Of a stretch of DNA of 64,000 nucleotides, positions 1 through 7,949 are shown one piece after another. The translations under genes were made by a program, and so were the position numbers. This DNA is from JAIBAC01 sp046331095 (GTDB taxonomy: Bacteria > Actinomycetota > Acidimicrobiia > UBA2766). The stretch spans positions 1,426,001-1,490,000 of the forward strand of contig JAXLRM010000003.1 in assembly GCA_046331095.1 (NCBI GenBank). Direction: 5' to 3'. Each line of letters opens with the position of its first letter. Positions within the stretch are counted from its first letter, which is position 1. Under the pieces are notes generated by a model. It was not told where the DNA came from and did not search any database. It worked only from the letters and a program-made list of their open reading frames with translations.

Positions 1-38
1 AGTCCGACGCTGTGGCCCTCGTCGAGGGCTGCGCCTGA
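1..38 (+). CDS. C-terminal end of a truncated coding region
   Basis: The first 38 bases read in one frame (SDAVALVEGCA then TGA at 36-38) with G or C in nearly every third position, as expected for the end of a plus-strand gene that begins outside the window. Too little is present to name a product. It would converge on the minus-strand lipoprotein gene ending at 190, with the repeat pair lying between the two 3' ends. Confidence 0.4.
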   Translation, partial: SDAVALVEGCA

Positions 39-81
39 GGTCCCGCACCCGACCGGACCCCACCGGACCCCACCAGACCCC

Positions 82-191
82 AAACGCGGGCAACCCATCG
101 CGCACACGGGCCAAACCACCCGCGTTTACGGAGGGGACCCACCCCAAACGCGGGCAACCCGTCGCACACACGGGCCAAACCACCCGCGTTT
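82..191. repeat. Two tandem copies of a 46 bp palindromic repeat (family A)
   Basis: Copies lie at 82-127 and 146-191. Each starts AAACGCGGG and ends CCCGCGTTT, so it can fold into a hairpin with 9-10 bp arms and a 26-28 base centre. The same arms and the same 46 bp length recur at 9890-9998 and 61099-61357. The right end of copy 2 supplies the TAA stop codon of the lipoprotein gene read leftward (190-192). Convergent 3' ends on both sides make a bidirectional terminator one possible role; a mobile REP-like unit is another. Confidence 0.85.
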
Positions 192-666
192 ACGGAGGGG
201 ACTGCGCGGAGCACTCCTGCGCAGCGGCCTGTGCCTTTGGGTCCTGCGCGAGCTTCGCGAGCTCGGTCGCGTCGTAGACGACCTTGCCGTTCGAGTCCGT
301 GCCCGGCGACGGCACCGCGACTCCCTTGGAACGCAGGCAGTCCACCATCGCGGCTATGCGCGTGGTCTCGTCTGTCCCGGCCTGGGATCCCCCGCCCTGG
401 CCCCCCGGCGGTTGCCTGGGCTGCGCGGCGACCGCGCCCGCGGCAGAACCAGAAGGAGAACCGGATGCCCCCGACGACGTGCCCGCAGGACCCGCCACCG
501 ACGGTGCCGTCGTGGTCGTGTTGAGCACCTCCACAGGGTCCCCCGGCGCTGTCGACGTCGGACCCGGACCTGCGCCGAGACGGCCCTCTGGAGCCGCGCC
601 ACACCCGGACAGAGCCACTGCCCCCGTCACCACCGCGAGAAGCAACGCAACCTGGACGGCTCGCAT
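190..666 (-). CDS. Small secreted lipoprotein of unknown function
   Basis: 158 residues. The N-terminus is a lipoprotein signal: hydrophobic stretch 6-19 then LSGC with Cys22 as the lipidation site. A Ser/Thr/Ala/Gly/Pro-rich low-complexity linker follows (about 30-95), and a small C-terminal domain of about 55 residues holds two cysteines. The ATG at 664-666 overlaps the stop of the HAD gene by one base (TGATG), which fixes this start over a longer reading frame and implies translational coupling. It is the last gene of the string that makes decaprenyl-phosphoryl-arabinose. The final residues and stop codon are contributed by the adjacent repeat. I do not recognise the family. Confidence 0.75.
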   Translation of the reverse strand: MRAVQVALLLAVVTGAVALSGCGAAPEGRLGAGPGPTSTAPGDPVEVLNTTTTAPSVAGPAGTSSGASGSPSGSAAGAVAAQPRQPPGGQGGGSQAGTDETTRIAAMVDCLRSKGVAVPSPGTDSNGKVVYDATELAKLAQDPKAQAAAQECSAQSPP

Positions 667-1271
667 CAGACCCACACCGGGTGGTTCGCGGCCTCCAACA
701 GGGCGGCGTCGCCGGGCGAGTCCCCGTAGGCCCACAGCTCCACCGACTCCAGCGGTTCGCCCAGCCACTCCTCCAAGCGCGCCACCTTCGCAGGGCCCCT
801 GACGTTGCCGCCCACCATCACTCCTGTCAGCACCCCGTCACGCGTCTCGAGCTGCACGGCACAGACACCGTCGAAGCCGAGCGCGGCGCCGACATGGCGC
901 AGGTACACGTCGAGTGAGGCCGACACGAGCACGAGCTCGTCACCGCGGTTGCGGTGCTCCTCGATCAAGGCCAAGGTCTCCGCCCGCAGGCGCCGCTCCA
1001 AGATGTCGCCGGCGAACAGCTCGCCCTCGGCCTCGACGGCCTCCACCGCACGCCCGCGCAACAGCCGCCCGAAGACGGCGGACTTGAGCTCGTCCCGGCT
1101 CGTGCGGCCCATGCCGACCCCGATCAGGCGACGCACCTCGGCGACCATGGCGAGCACGAACCGCCACGGCCCGGCGACGCGTACGAGGAAGGGGACGAGG
1201 CAGTCACGCCGGCTCAGCGTCCCGTCGAAGTCGAAAGCAGCGACCTTGCGAGCGGTCTCGGGGTGACCCAT
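666..1271 (-). CDS. HAD-superfamily (subfamily IB, SerB-like) phosphatase
   Basis: 201 residues. Motif I is DFDGT (Asp14 nucleophile, Asp16 general acid), motif II is the Ser in LVSAS, and the acidic motif is GDSPGD near residue 175. These are the signature of HAD-IB phosphatases, the group that contains phosphoserine phosphatase. The ATG at 1269-1271 follows the dprE2 stop by one base (TGAGATG), so it is in the same transcript. In mycobacteria a PAP2-family enzyme (Rv3807c) removes the 5-phosphate from decaprenylphosphoryl-phosphoribose between the UbiA and DprE1 steps. No PAP2 gene is present here, so this HAD protein is a candidate for that step; this is inference from position. A generic phosphatase is the alternative. 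Confidence 0.8.
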   Translation of the reverse strand: MGHPETARKVAAFDFDGTLSRRDCLVPFLVRVAGPWRFVLAMVAEVRRLIGVGMGRTSRDELKSAVFGRLLRGRAVEAVEAEGELFAGDILERRLRAETLALIEEHRNRGDELVLVSASLDVYLRHVGAALGFDGVCAVQLETRDGVLTGVMVGGNVRGPAKVARLEEWLGEPLESVELWAYGDSPGDAALLEAANHPVWV

Positions 1272-1272
1272 C

Positions 1273-2043
1273 TCAGATCGGGAGCCTCCGGAACACCGCA
1301 CGGGGTGTGTGGCGCAGCGCGGTCATCACCCAGCGGAAAAGCGGCGGCGCCCACACGATCTCCTTGCCCGTCGCCACCGCGTCGACGATGATGCGCGCCA
1401 CGTCGTCGGCGTCCACCGCGAGTGGCGCGGTCTCCATCCCCTCGGTCATCTTCGTCTTCACGAAGCCGGGGCGCACGATCAACACGTGGGCGCCGGTGCC
1501 CTGCAGCCTGTCCTGCAGGCCCTGGGCTACGTAGTCGAGGCCGACCTTGGATGCGCCGTAGACGAAGTTCGACCTGCGCGGTCGCTCCGCGGCCGCCGAC
1601 GACATCACCACCGCGGTGCCGTGGCCCTGCTGCTCGAGGCGATTCGCGATCGGGATCAGCAACGACACCGCCCCGATCATGTTCGTGCGCAGCTCCGCCA
1701 GGGCGGCACGGGCGTCGCGGGAGTTGCGGTCCTGGTCGCCGAGCACGCCCCAGGCGAGGTGCACCACGTCGAAGTCGCCGTAGTGGCCGAAGACACCGTC
1801 GACGAAACGCTGGTGCTCGTCGGGGTCCGCCCACGCGTCGAAGCTGACGACGTCGACCCGCGTCGCTCCCGCCGCGCGCAGCGCCGCGGCGTTCTCCTCC
1901 GCCGCGGCCTTGTCGCTCTCGAGGGCTGCGAGGACGACGGTCCGCGCTCCACGCTCGACGAACGCGGACGCCGTCGCACGGGCGATGTCGGACGCGCCGC
2001 CGAGCACGAGCACCGAATCGACCTTGCCGAGGGCGTCTTGCAT
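1273..2043 (-). CDS. dprE2: Decaprenylphosphoryl-2-keto-ribose reductase (DprE2), SDR family
   Basis: 256 residues, the usual length. A classical short-chain dehydrogenase: nucleotide-binding GGASDIA at 15-21, Ser148/149, and the Tyr162-x3-Lys166 catalytic pair in YGASK. DprE2 reduces the 2-keto intermediate made by DprE1 to decaprenyl-phosphoryl-arabinose, the arabinose donor for cell-wall arabinan, on the cytoplasmic side of the membrane. Identification rests on the SDR motifs plus its position directly after dprE1 and the UbiA-type transferase. The 59-base gap to dprE1 is the longest in this part of the string. Confidence 0.85.
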   Translation of the reverse strand: MQDALGKVDSVLVLGGASDIARATASAFVERGARTVVLAALESDKAAAEENAAALRAAGATRVDVVSFDAWADPDEHQRFVDGVFGHYGDFDVVHLAWGVLGDQDRNSRDARAALAELRTNMIGAVSLLIPIANRLEQQGHGTAVVMSSAAAERPRRSNFVYGASKVGLDYVAQGLQDRLQGTGAHVLIVRPGFVKTKMTEGMETAPLAVDADDVARIIVDAVATGKEIVWAPPLFRWVMTALRHTPRAVFRRLPI

Positions 2044-2102
2044 CTCTGTTCCGTTCTTGTCGGGCCGGTACGGGCCTTGATGGCGACGGAGTCGGGATCG
2101 GG

Positions 2103-3470
2103 TCAGACGAGGCGCAGCCTGCGGGCCAGATCCGAGCGCAGCACTCCGTCGGGATCGAGCTTGGACCGTACCTCACGCCACCGCCCCAGCTCCGGGTACA
2201 TGGACGCGAACACGTCCGCGGCGACGCGGCTGTCCTTCGCGAGGTAGATCCTCCCGCCCGCGGCGAGCACCTGCTGGTCGATCTCGTCGAGCATCGCGGC
2301 CAGCCCGCTCGTGCCCGTCGGGATGTCGAGGGTGAGGGTCCAGCCCGCCATCGGGAAGCTGAGCATCCCCGGATCGGCAGGGCCGAAACGCTTGAGCACG
2401 GTCACCGGCGACGCCGCGCGCCCGCGGGCAAGGCGCTCGACGGCGTAGCGGACGGTGTCCTCGGCACCGAAAGGGACGACGAACTGGTACTGCAGGAACC
2501 CGCGCGGACCGTACAGGCGGTTCCAGTCGGTGACGCCGTCGAGAGGATGGAAGTACGCGGGCACCGACTCGATCGCGGCGTGAGGGCCCTTGGGCGACTT
2601 CTGGTACCAGAGCCAGTTGAAGGCGCCGATCGAGAACCGGTTGACGACGCCGAGGGGCAGGGGCGGCACCTGCACCCGTTCGGGCGCCGAGTAGTCGAGC
2701 GGCCTGCGCCGCCGGAGCGGGTCGAGCTCGTCGATGCGCGTGTGCTCGGCGTGCATGAGGATTCCGCGGCCGAGGTTGGCGCCGGTGGCGAGGGAGTCGA
2801 ACCAGGCCACTGCGTAGCGGTGGTCGGCGTCGGTAGCCTCCATCGCTGCCATGAGCTCGTCGAGGTGGGGGACCCTGCGCGTCACCACCGACATGTACGC
2901 CGTCTCGACGCGCACGAGCTGCAGGGTCACCTCGGTCACGATCCCCGTCAGGCCCATGCCACCTGCCGTCGCCCAGAACACCTCGGGGTTGGACCCGGCC
3001 GACACGTCCCGGTACATGCCCGACGGCGTCAGCAGGTCGAACGAGACGACGTGCTGGCAGAAGCTGCCGTCGGCATGGTGGTTCTTGCCGTGCACGTCCG
3101 CCGCGATCGCACCGCCGACGGTGACGTTGCGCGTCCCCGGAAGGACCGGCGGGAACCACCCGTGCGGGATCGTCAGGTCCATGAGCTTGTCGAGGCCGAT
3201 TCCGGCGTCGACGCGGACGACTCCCCTCTCCCAGTCCGTGGCGACTGCGCCGTCGAGGCTGGTCATGTCGACGACGGTCCCGCCTGCGTTCTGGGCGGCG
3301 TCGCCGTAGGAACGTCCCAGGCCGCGGGCGACGACCCCTCGGGGCCCTGAACCGACGAGAGCGTCGGCAACGTCACCGACGACTGCAGGCAGGACGACGT
3401 CGGCACCCGTGGGCACCGTGCGACCCCAGCCCGACAGGGTCCGCCTGCGCCCGGCGACCTCAGGAGGCAT
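2103..3470 (-). CDS. dprE1: Decaprenylphosphoryl-beta-D-ribose 2-oxidase (DprE1)
   Basis: 455 residues (M. tuberculosis enzyme 461). FAD-linked oxidase of the VAO type: the FAD loop RGLGRSYGDAA is at 49-59, the VHGKNHH segment near 126-132 carries the active-site His, and the conserved Lys of LAKDS is Lys412. It oxidises the ribose 2-hydroxyl, and DprE2 then reduces it to the arabino form. The ATG at 3468-3470 overlaps the end of the UbiA gene by 11 bases and has an AGG-rich stretch upstream. The residue matching M. tuberculosis Cys387, the covalent target of benzothiazinones, is Thr380 here (WTLTLD against WNICVD). Confidence 0.92.
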   Translation of the reverse strand: MPPEVAGRRRTLSGWGRTVPTGADVVLPAVVGDVADALVGSGPRGVVARGLGRSYGDAAQNAGGTVVDMTSLDGAVATDWERGVVRVDAGIGLDKLMDLTIPHGWFPPVLPGTRNVTVGGAIAADVHGKNHHADGSFCQHVVSFDLLTPSGMYRDVSAGSNPEVFWATAGGMGLTGIVTEVTLQLVRVETAYMSVVTRRVPHLDELMAAMEATDADHRYAVAWFDSLATGANLGRGILMHAEHTRIDELDPLRRRRPLDYSAPERVQVPPLPLGVVNRFSIGAFNWLWYQKSPKGPHAAIESVPAYFHPLDGVTDWNRLYGPRGFLQYQFVVPFGAEDTVRYAVERLARGRAASPVTVLKRFGPADPGMLSFPMAGWTLTLDIPTGTSGLAAMLDEIDQQVLAAGGRIYLAKDSRVAADVFASMYPELGRWREVRSKLDPDGVLRSDLARRLRLV

Positions 3471-4485
3471 ACAGACCCACCGCGAAGCAGCCGATCCAGA
3501 CGAGGCCCAGGATCTGGAGCATGCGGTCGCCGAGGATGACCTCCTCGGGCGCACCGCCGCGTCCTTGGTCGCACACCATCGCATAGCGGAACAAGGCGAG
3601 CAGGAACGGGGCGATCGAGAGCTGGAACCAGATCGCCTCACCCACCTGGTCGGCCCGCTCGAACGCCCACAGGCAGTAGGCCGAGATGCACACGGCCGAG
3701 GACACCGTACGCATGTGATTGAGCAGGTCGACGGAGTAGTCGGCGAGGCTCGCACGGGTCTTGTGGGCGGCGTCGTCACCGACGTCGTGGAACTCCGCAC
3801 GGCGCTTCGCGACGACCATGAACAACGACCCGAACGACGTCACGATTATGAACCACTCCGAGATCGGCACTCCCGTCGCGACACCACCGGCGAGCGCGCG
3901 CAGGATGAAGCCGGCCGCCACGACCGCGATGTCGAGCAGCGCGATGTGCTTCATCCAGATGCTGTAGTTCAGCGTCAGGACGAGGTAGATGGAGATCACG
4001 AGGCCGAGTTGCCAGGTGCCGAGGCCGAACGCGAGCGCTGTCGACACGGCCATGAGGCCGATGCCCATCGTCCATCCGAGCCACACGGGCACGATCCCCG
4101 CTGCGATCGGACGATGGCGCTTGCGGGGGTGGTGGCGGTCGGCGTCGACGTCGCGTGCGTCGTTGACGAAGTACGTGCCCGACGCGGCGAGCGAGAAGAG
4201 CGCGAAGGCCACCACAGCGTCGACGAAGACCGCACGGTGCATCAGCATCCCCGCGGCGCCCGGAGCCGCGAAGACGAGCACGTTCTTGATCCACTGCTTC
4301 GGCCGCGCCTCGCGCAGGAGGCCACCGGGGAGGGTCGTCTTCCACGACCGGCGCGCCGTGGGAGTTGGCGACGTGGCAGAGACGTCCGCCACGTCGAGGT
4401 CGGAGGCGGTTTCGGTGGTCATGAGGTCATCGGGATGGGGCGGTCCGGCCGAACGCGGAGGGGGCTTCGGCGCCGCCGCCGCCAT
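3460..4485 (-). CDS. ubiA: Decaprenyl-phosphate phosphoribosyltransferase (UbiA family)
   Basis: 341 residues with a hydrophilic N-terminus of about 50 residues, then a polytopic UbiA prenyltransferase fold of about nine helices. The NDxxDxxxDxxHPxKRxRP signature lies at 108-126, the form found in Rv3806c-type enzymes. They join phosphoribosyl pyrophosphate to decaprenyl phosphate at the membrane, the first committed step to decaprenyl-phosphoryl-arabinose. The ATG at 4483-4485 has GAGGGCAGG upstream; an in-frame ATG at 4422 is a possible shorter start. It sits 36 bases after thrC and overlaps dprE1. Confidence 0.9.
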   Translation of the reverse strand: MAAAAPKPPPRSAGPPHPDDLMTTETASDLDVADVSATSPTPTARRSWKTTLPGGLLREARPKQWIKNVLVFAAPGAAGMLMHRAVFVDAVVAFALFSLAASGTYFVNDARDVDADRHHPRKRHRPIAAGIVPVWLGWTMGIGLMAVSTALAFGLGTWQLGLVISIYLVLTLNYSIWMKHIALLDIAVVAAGFILRALAGGVATGVPISEWFIIVTSFGSLFMVVAKRRAEFHDVGDDAAHKTRASLADYSVDLLNHMRTVSSAVCISAYCLWAFERADQVGEAIWFQLSIAPFLLALFRYAMVCDQGRGGAPEEVILGDRMLQILGLVWIGCFAVGLYAS

Positions 4486-4521
4486 GTCCTGCCCTCTGTC
4501 CCGGCCTCGAACCCCGGTCCC

Positions 4522-5589
4522 TCACAACCCGAGGCGTTCGGCGACGACTTCCAGGTCGGCGGGCACGGCCGCGGGCACGGCGATCTCCTGCACCACACGG
4601 TCGGGATCCTTGAGCCCGTGGCCCGTGAGGGTCGCGACGACGACAGCTTCCTCGGGCACCTCCCCACGCGCGGACTTCTGCAGCAACAGGGCAACCCCGG
4701 CGGCCGACGCCGGTTCGCAGAAGACTCCTTCCGTGTCGGCGAGAAGCCTGTACGCGGCGAGGATCTCGGCGTCGGTGACCGACTCGATCGTGCCACCGGA
4801 ACTGTCCCGCGCGTCCAGGGCACCCTGCCACGACGCAGGGTTGCCGATCCGGATCGCGGTGGCGATCGTCTGGGGGCTCGTGACAGGTTCGCCGCGCACG
4901 ATCGGTGCCGCCCCCGCCGCCTGCGCACCCCACATCGCAGGTCGTGACGGCCCGTCGAGGCTCGCGGTGTCGTAGGCCTCGACGGCTTCGGTGTAGCCGA
5001 GCCACGCGGCGGTGATGTTGCCCGCGTTGCCCACCGGCATGACGTGCACGTCCGGGACTCGTCCGAGTGCGTCGATCACCTCGAACGCGACGGTCTTCTG
5101 ACCCTCGATCCGCAACGGGTTGACCGAGTTGACCAGCGCGACCGCGTCGAGCTCGCCGAGCTTGCGCGCGATCGTGAGCGCGTCGTCGAAGTTGCCCGTG
5201 ATCGGGATCACGGTGGCGCCGTGGATGAGCGCTTGCGCGAGCTTGCCGAGCGCGATGTTGCCGTCGGGGATGACGACGCCGCAGCGCAGGCCGGCCCTGC
5301 ACGCGTACGCCGCGGCCGACGCCGACGTGTTGCCGGTCGACGCGCACACGACTGCACGCGCGCCTTCGGCGGCGGCACCGCTTACCGCCACGCACATGCC
5401 GCGATCCTTGAAGGACCCCGTCGGGTTCATGCCCTCGAACTTGAGGTGCAGTCGTGCCCCGATGCGCTCGCTCAGGCGCGGCGCCGGGATCAACGGCGTG
5501 TTGCCCTCCAGCAGGGTCACGGCGGGCGCACCTGCGGGCAGGCGCGCGAGGCGCTCGCGGAACTCGCCGACGACTCCACGCCAGGCCAT
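4522..5589 (-). CDS. thrC: Threonine synthase
   Basis: 355 residues, the length of the short bacterial ThrC class. A fold-type II PLP enzyme that converts O-phosphohomoserine to threonine. The PLP-binding lysine is Lys61 in NPTGSFKDRG, the STGNTSASAAAYA loop binds the phosphate, and a Gly/Asn-rich VGNAGN loop holds the cofactor phosphate. The ATG overlaps the stop of hom by one base (TGATG). No homoserine kinase gene (thrB) is in the window, although it commonly follows thrC in actinobacteria. Confidence 0.95.
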   Translation of the reverse strand: MAWRGVVGEFRERLARLPAGAPAVTLLEGNTPLIPAPRLSERIGARLHLKFEGMNPTGSFKDRGMCVAVSGAAAEGARAVVCASTGNTSASAAAYACRAGLRCGVVIPDGNIALGKLAQALIHGATVIPITGNFDDALTIARKLGELDAVALVNSVNPLRIEGQKTVAFEVIDALGRVPDVHVMPVGNAGNITAAWLGYTEAVEAYDTASLDGPSRPAMWGAQAAGAAPIVRGEPVTSPQTIATAIRIGNPASWQGALDARDSSGGTIESVTDAEILAAYRLLADTEGVFCEPASAAGVALLLQKSARGEVPEEAVVVATLTGHGLKDPDRVVQEIAVPAAVPADLEVVAERLGL

Positions 5590-6911
5590 CAGCTCACCTC
5601 GTCGGCCACTACGCGCAGGACCGCAGCCACGGTCTCGACCCCGCCGAGTGCGCCGATGCCTGCCACCGCCTTCTCGACATCCGCCTCACGCGATGCGTGG
5701 GTCACCATGACGAGCTCGGCGTCGTCCTCGCGGCCCTCTTGCAGAACGCTCTTGAGCGACACGCCGTGGTCGCCGAACGTCTGAGCGATCTCGGCGAGCA
5801 CCCCGGGTCGGTCCTCGACCTCGAGACGCACGTAGAACTGGCTCGTGGCGTCGGCGGCGTCCTTCATCCCGTGCAGGTGCCGGCGCGACACGTGCGGACC
5901 GCGGGCGCCCTGGCGCAGGTTGCGTGCGGCATCGACGATGTCACCTACGACCGCCATCGCGGTGGGTCCCGCGCCGGCTCCCTGGCCGTAGAACATCAGG
6001 CTGCCGGCCGACTCGCCCTCGACGAATACGGCGTTGTAGCTGAGCCGCACCGTCGCGAGTGGGTGCGACTCGGGGATCATCGCCGGGAAGACTCGTGCGA
6101 GGACGGCGTCGGCCCCGGCATCGTACTCGGCGATCGCGAGGAGCTTGACTACGTAGCCGAGCCGGCGGCCGAGCTCGAGGTCGTGCGCATGAACACCGCG
6201 GATGCCCTCGGTCGGCACGTCGGTGTCGTGCACCCGCGTGCCGAACGCGAGCGTCGCGAGGATCGCTGCCTTCTGAGCGGCGTCGTGGCCGTCGACGTCG
6301 GCGCTCGGCTCGGCCTCCGCGTACCCGAGTGCCTGCGCGTCGGCGAGCACGGTGCCGAAGTCGGCACCCTCCTCGTCCATGCGCGTGAGGATGTAGTTCG
6401 TGGTCCCGTTGACGATTCCCATGACGCGGTGGACGTACTCGCCCGCGAGCGTCTCGGTGAGGGGACGGATGATCGGGATCCCCCCGCCCACCGACGCCTC
6501 GTAGAGGAGGTCGACGTTGGCGGCCTCGGCCTTGTCCAGTAGCGCCGGGCCCGCGGATGCCATCAGCGCCTTGTTGGCGGTCACGACGGGCTTGGACCGT
6601 TCGAGCGCCTTCGCTACGAGCGCTCCGGCGGGATCGGTGCCACCCATGACCTCGACCACGAGGTCGACGTCGTCGGCGGTGACAACCGAATACGGGTCGT
6701 CTGTCAGCACACCGGCGGCGACTGCGAGACCGCGGTCGGCGCCGAGGTCGCGCACCGCGATCCGTCTCACCTCGACGTCGACACCCGAGTAGCGCGCGAT
6801 CGCCTCCCGCCTGTCCGCGAGGATTCGCACCGCCTCGGCACCGACGGTGCCGCAGCCGAGGAACCCGACGCGAACGGTGCCTGCCGCGCCGTCTTCCGGT
6901 CCTGATGTCAC
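5589..6911 (-). CDS. hom: Homoserine dehydrogenase
   Basis: 440 residues with a GTG start. An N-terminal Rossmann domain (GFLGCGTVGAEAVRIL, about 13-28) is followed by the catalytic domain (substrate loop NGTTNYIL, conserved Lys/Asp in GYAEAEPSADVDG) and a C-terminal ACT domain (about 355-430, VEDRPGVLAEIAQTFGDHG), which in this family gives feedback inhibition by threonine. It reduces aspartate semialdehyde to homoserine, the branch to threonine and methionine. The gene follows the lipoprotein gene by three bases and overlaps thrC. Confidence 0.95.
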   Translation of the reverse strand: MTSGPEDGAAGTVRVGFLGCGTVGAEAVRILADRREAIARYSGVDVEVRRIAVRDLGADRGLAVAAGVLTDDPYSVVTADDVDLVVEVMGGTDPAGALVAKALERSKPVVTANKALMASAGPALLDKAEAANVDLLYEASVGGGIPIIRPLTETLAGEYVHRVMGIVNGTTNYILTRMDEEGADFGTVLADAQALGYAEAEPSADVDGHDAAQKAAILATLAFGTRVHDTDVPTEGIRGVHAHDLELGRRLGYVVKLLAIAEYDAGADAVLARVFPAMIPESHPLATVRLSYNAVFVEGESAGSLMFYGQGAGAGPTAMAVVGDIVDAARNLRQGARGPHVSRRHLHGMKDAADATSQFYVRLEVEDRPGVLAEIAQTFGDHGVSLKSVLQEGREDDAELVMVTHASREADVEKAVAGIGALGGVETVAAVLRVVADEVS

Positions 6912-6914
6912 CGT

Positions 6915-7949
6915 CTACCCCGCGAGATCCACCGGGGCGATCGCAACTGCGTCGCCCGTGCCGGCGAGCAGGCTACCGGAGACCCCGGTGGCATCGACCT
7001 TCCATCCCTTGATGCGGAACTGGACGCCGTCGAGGTCGCCGTCGAAGTAGACGGCGTACCCGCCGCCGTTCTTCGAGAGGATCCCGACGCCGGCACCGCG
7101 CCCCCCCTCGCCCTGGGACATGGTCAGGGTCTTCTCGTCCGGGTTCGCGGGCGGGTTCCAGACCAGGGTCGCGAGAAGATCGACGGCGGGACGCAACGGC
7201 GAGCCCGGCCCCGGCTCCGGTGTGATCGCGAGCACTGTCGCCGGACCTGCGGGGGGCGCGGGTTGCTCCGGCACGGGTCCGGTGCGTACGACCGTGGCCG
7301 TGCCCTCGGCGCTGCACTTGGCGCCGCCAACCTCGACGTGCACGAGCCAGGTGGGCAGCAGCGGGAGCTCGACCCAGTGGAACGTGAGGTTCACCGGGGT
7401 CTGAGACGGCGCCGGTTGACCTTCGGGCGTCTCGGGGGAGGTGAGGCGCAGGTCGACGGCACGCTCCTCGATCGTCTGGATCACCGCAGTCGTCCTGAGC
7501 GTGTCGGTGGCGCCGCCTGTGACGCGCCCCACCCACGGCAGCGACTGGCTGACGTCGGCCTCGGTACCGACCGCCATCGTCGATCCGGTGTCGGCTACGC
7601 GCAGCTCGATACCCGCGAGGAAGCCGCGCAGTACCTCGGTCTGCGGCGCTTCGACCGGCACCTCGGTCGTCACGCCCTGGAAGCTGTTGGGGTCGAGGGG
7701 GTTGACGACCGCGAGCAGCTCCTCGATGGAGCCCTTCACGTCGATACGGCACGCGGCGCTGCCGAGCGTGACGTCCGCGAGCCTGTAGACGCCGCCACCG
7801 GCGTAGATACCCGATGCAGGCCTGTCGCCGGAGTTCGTCACCGCTGTGTCCACGGGCACGACGATGCGACTCCGATCGGGATCGTTGACGCACGCGGCCG
7901 CGAGGACTGCAGCGATGCACACCGCGAGGACTGCGCGCCCCACTCTCAC
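6915..7949 (-). CDS. Secreted GerMN-like lipoprotein of unknown function
   Basis: 344 residues. Signal peptide of about 19 residues with lipobox LAAAC (Cys20). The mature part is mostly beta-rich with internal Pro/Gly linkers, two short cysteine-containing segments, and a second possible domain from about residue 250 (PGSPLRPAVDLLATLVWNPP). The overall look recalls GerMN/LpqB-type lipoproteins, but I cannot confirm that. The GTG start overlaps the lysA stop (GTGA). It splits the usual lysA-hom adjacency, so its expression is tied to aspartate-family synthesis. Confidence 0.65.
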   Translation of the reverse strand: MRVGRAVLAVCIAAVLAAACVNDPDRSRIVVPVDTAVTNSGDRPASGIYAGGGVYRLADVTLGSAACRIDVKGSIEELLAVVNPLDPNSFQGVTTEVPVEAPQTEVLRGFLAGIELRVADTGSTMAVGTEADVSQSLPWVGRVTGGATDTLRTTAVIQTIEERAVDLRLTSPETPEGQPAPSQTPVNLTFHWVELPLLPTWLVHVEVGGAKCSAEGTATVVRTGPVPEQPAPPAGPATVLAITPEPGPGSPLRPAVDLLATLVWNPPANPDEKTLTMSQGEGGRGAGVGILSKNGGGYAVYFDGDLDGVQFRIKGWKVDATGVSGSLLAGTGDAVAIAPVDLAG

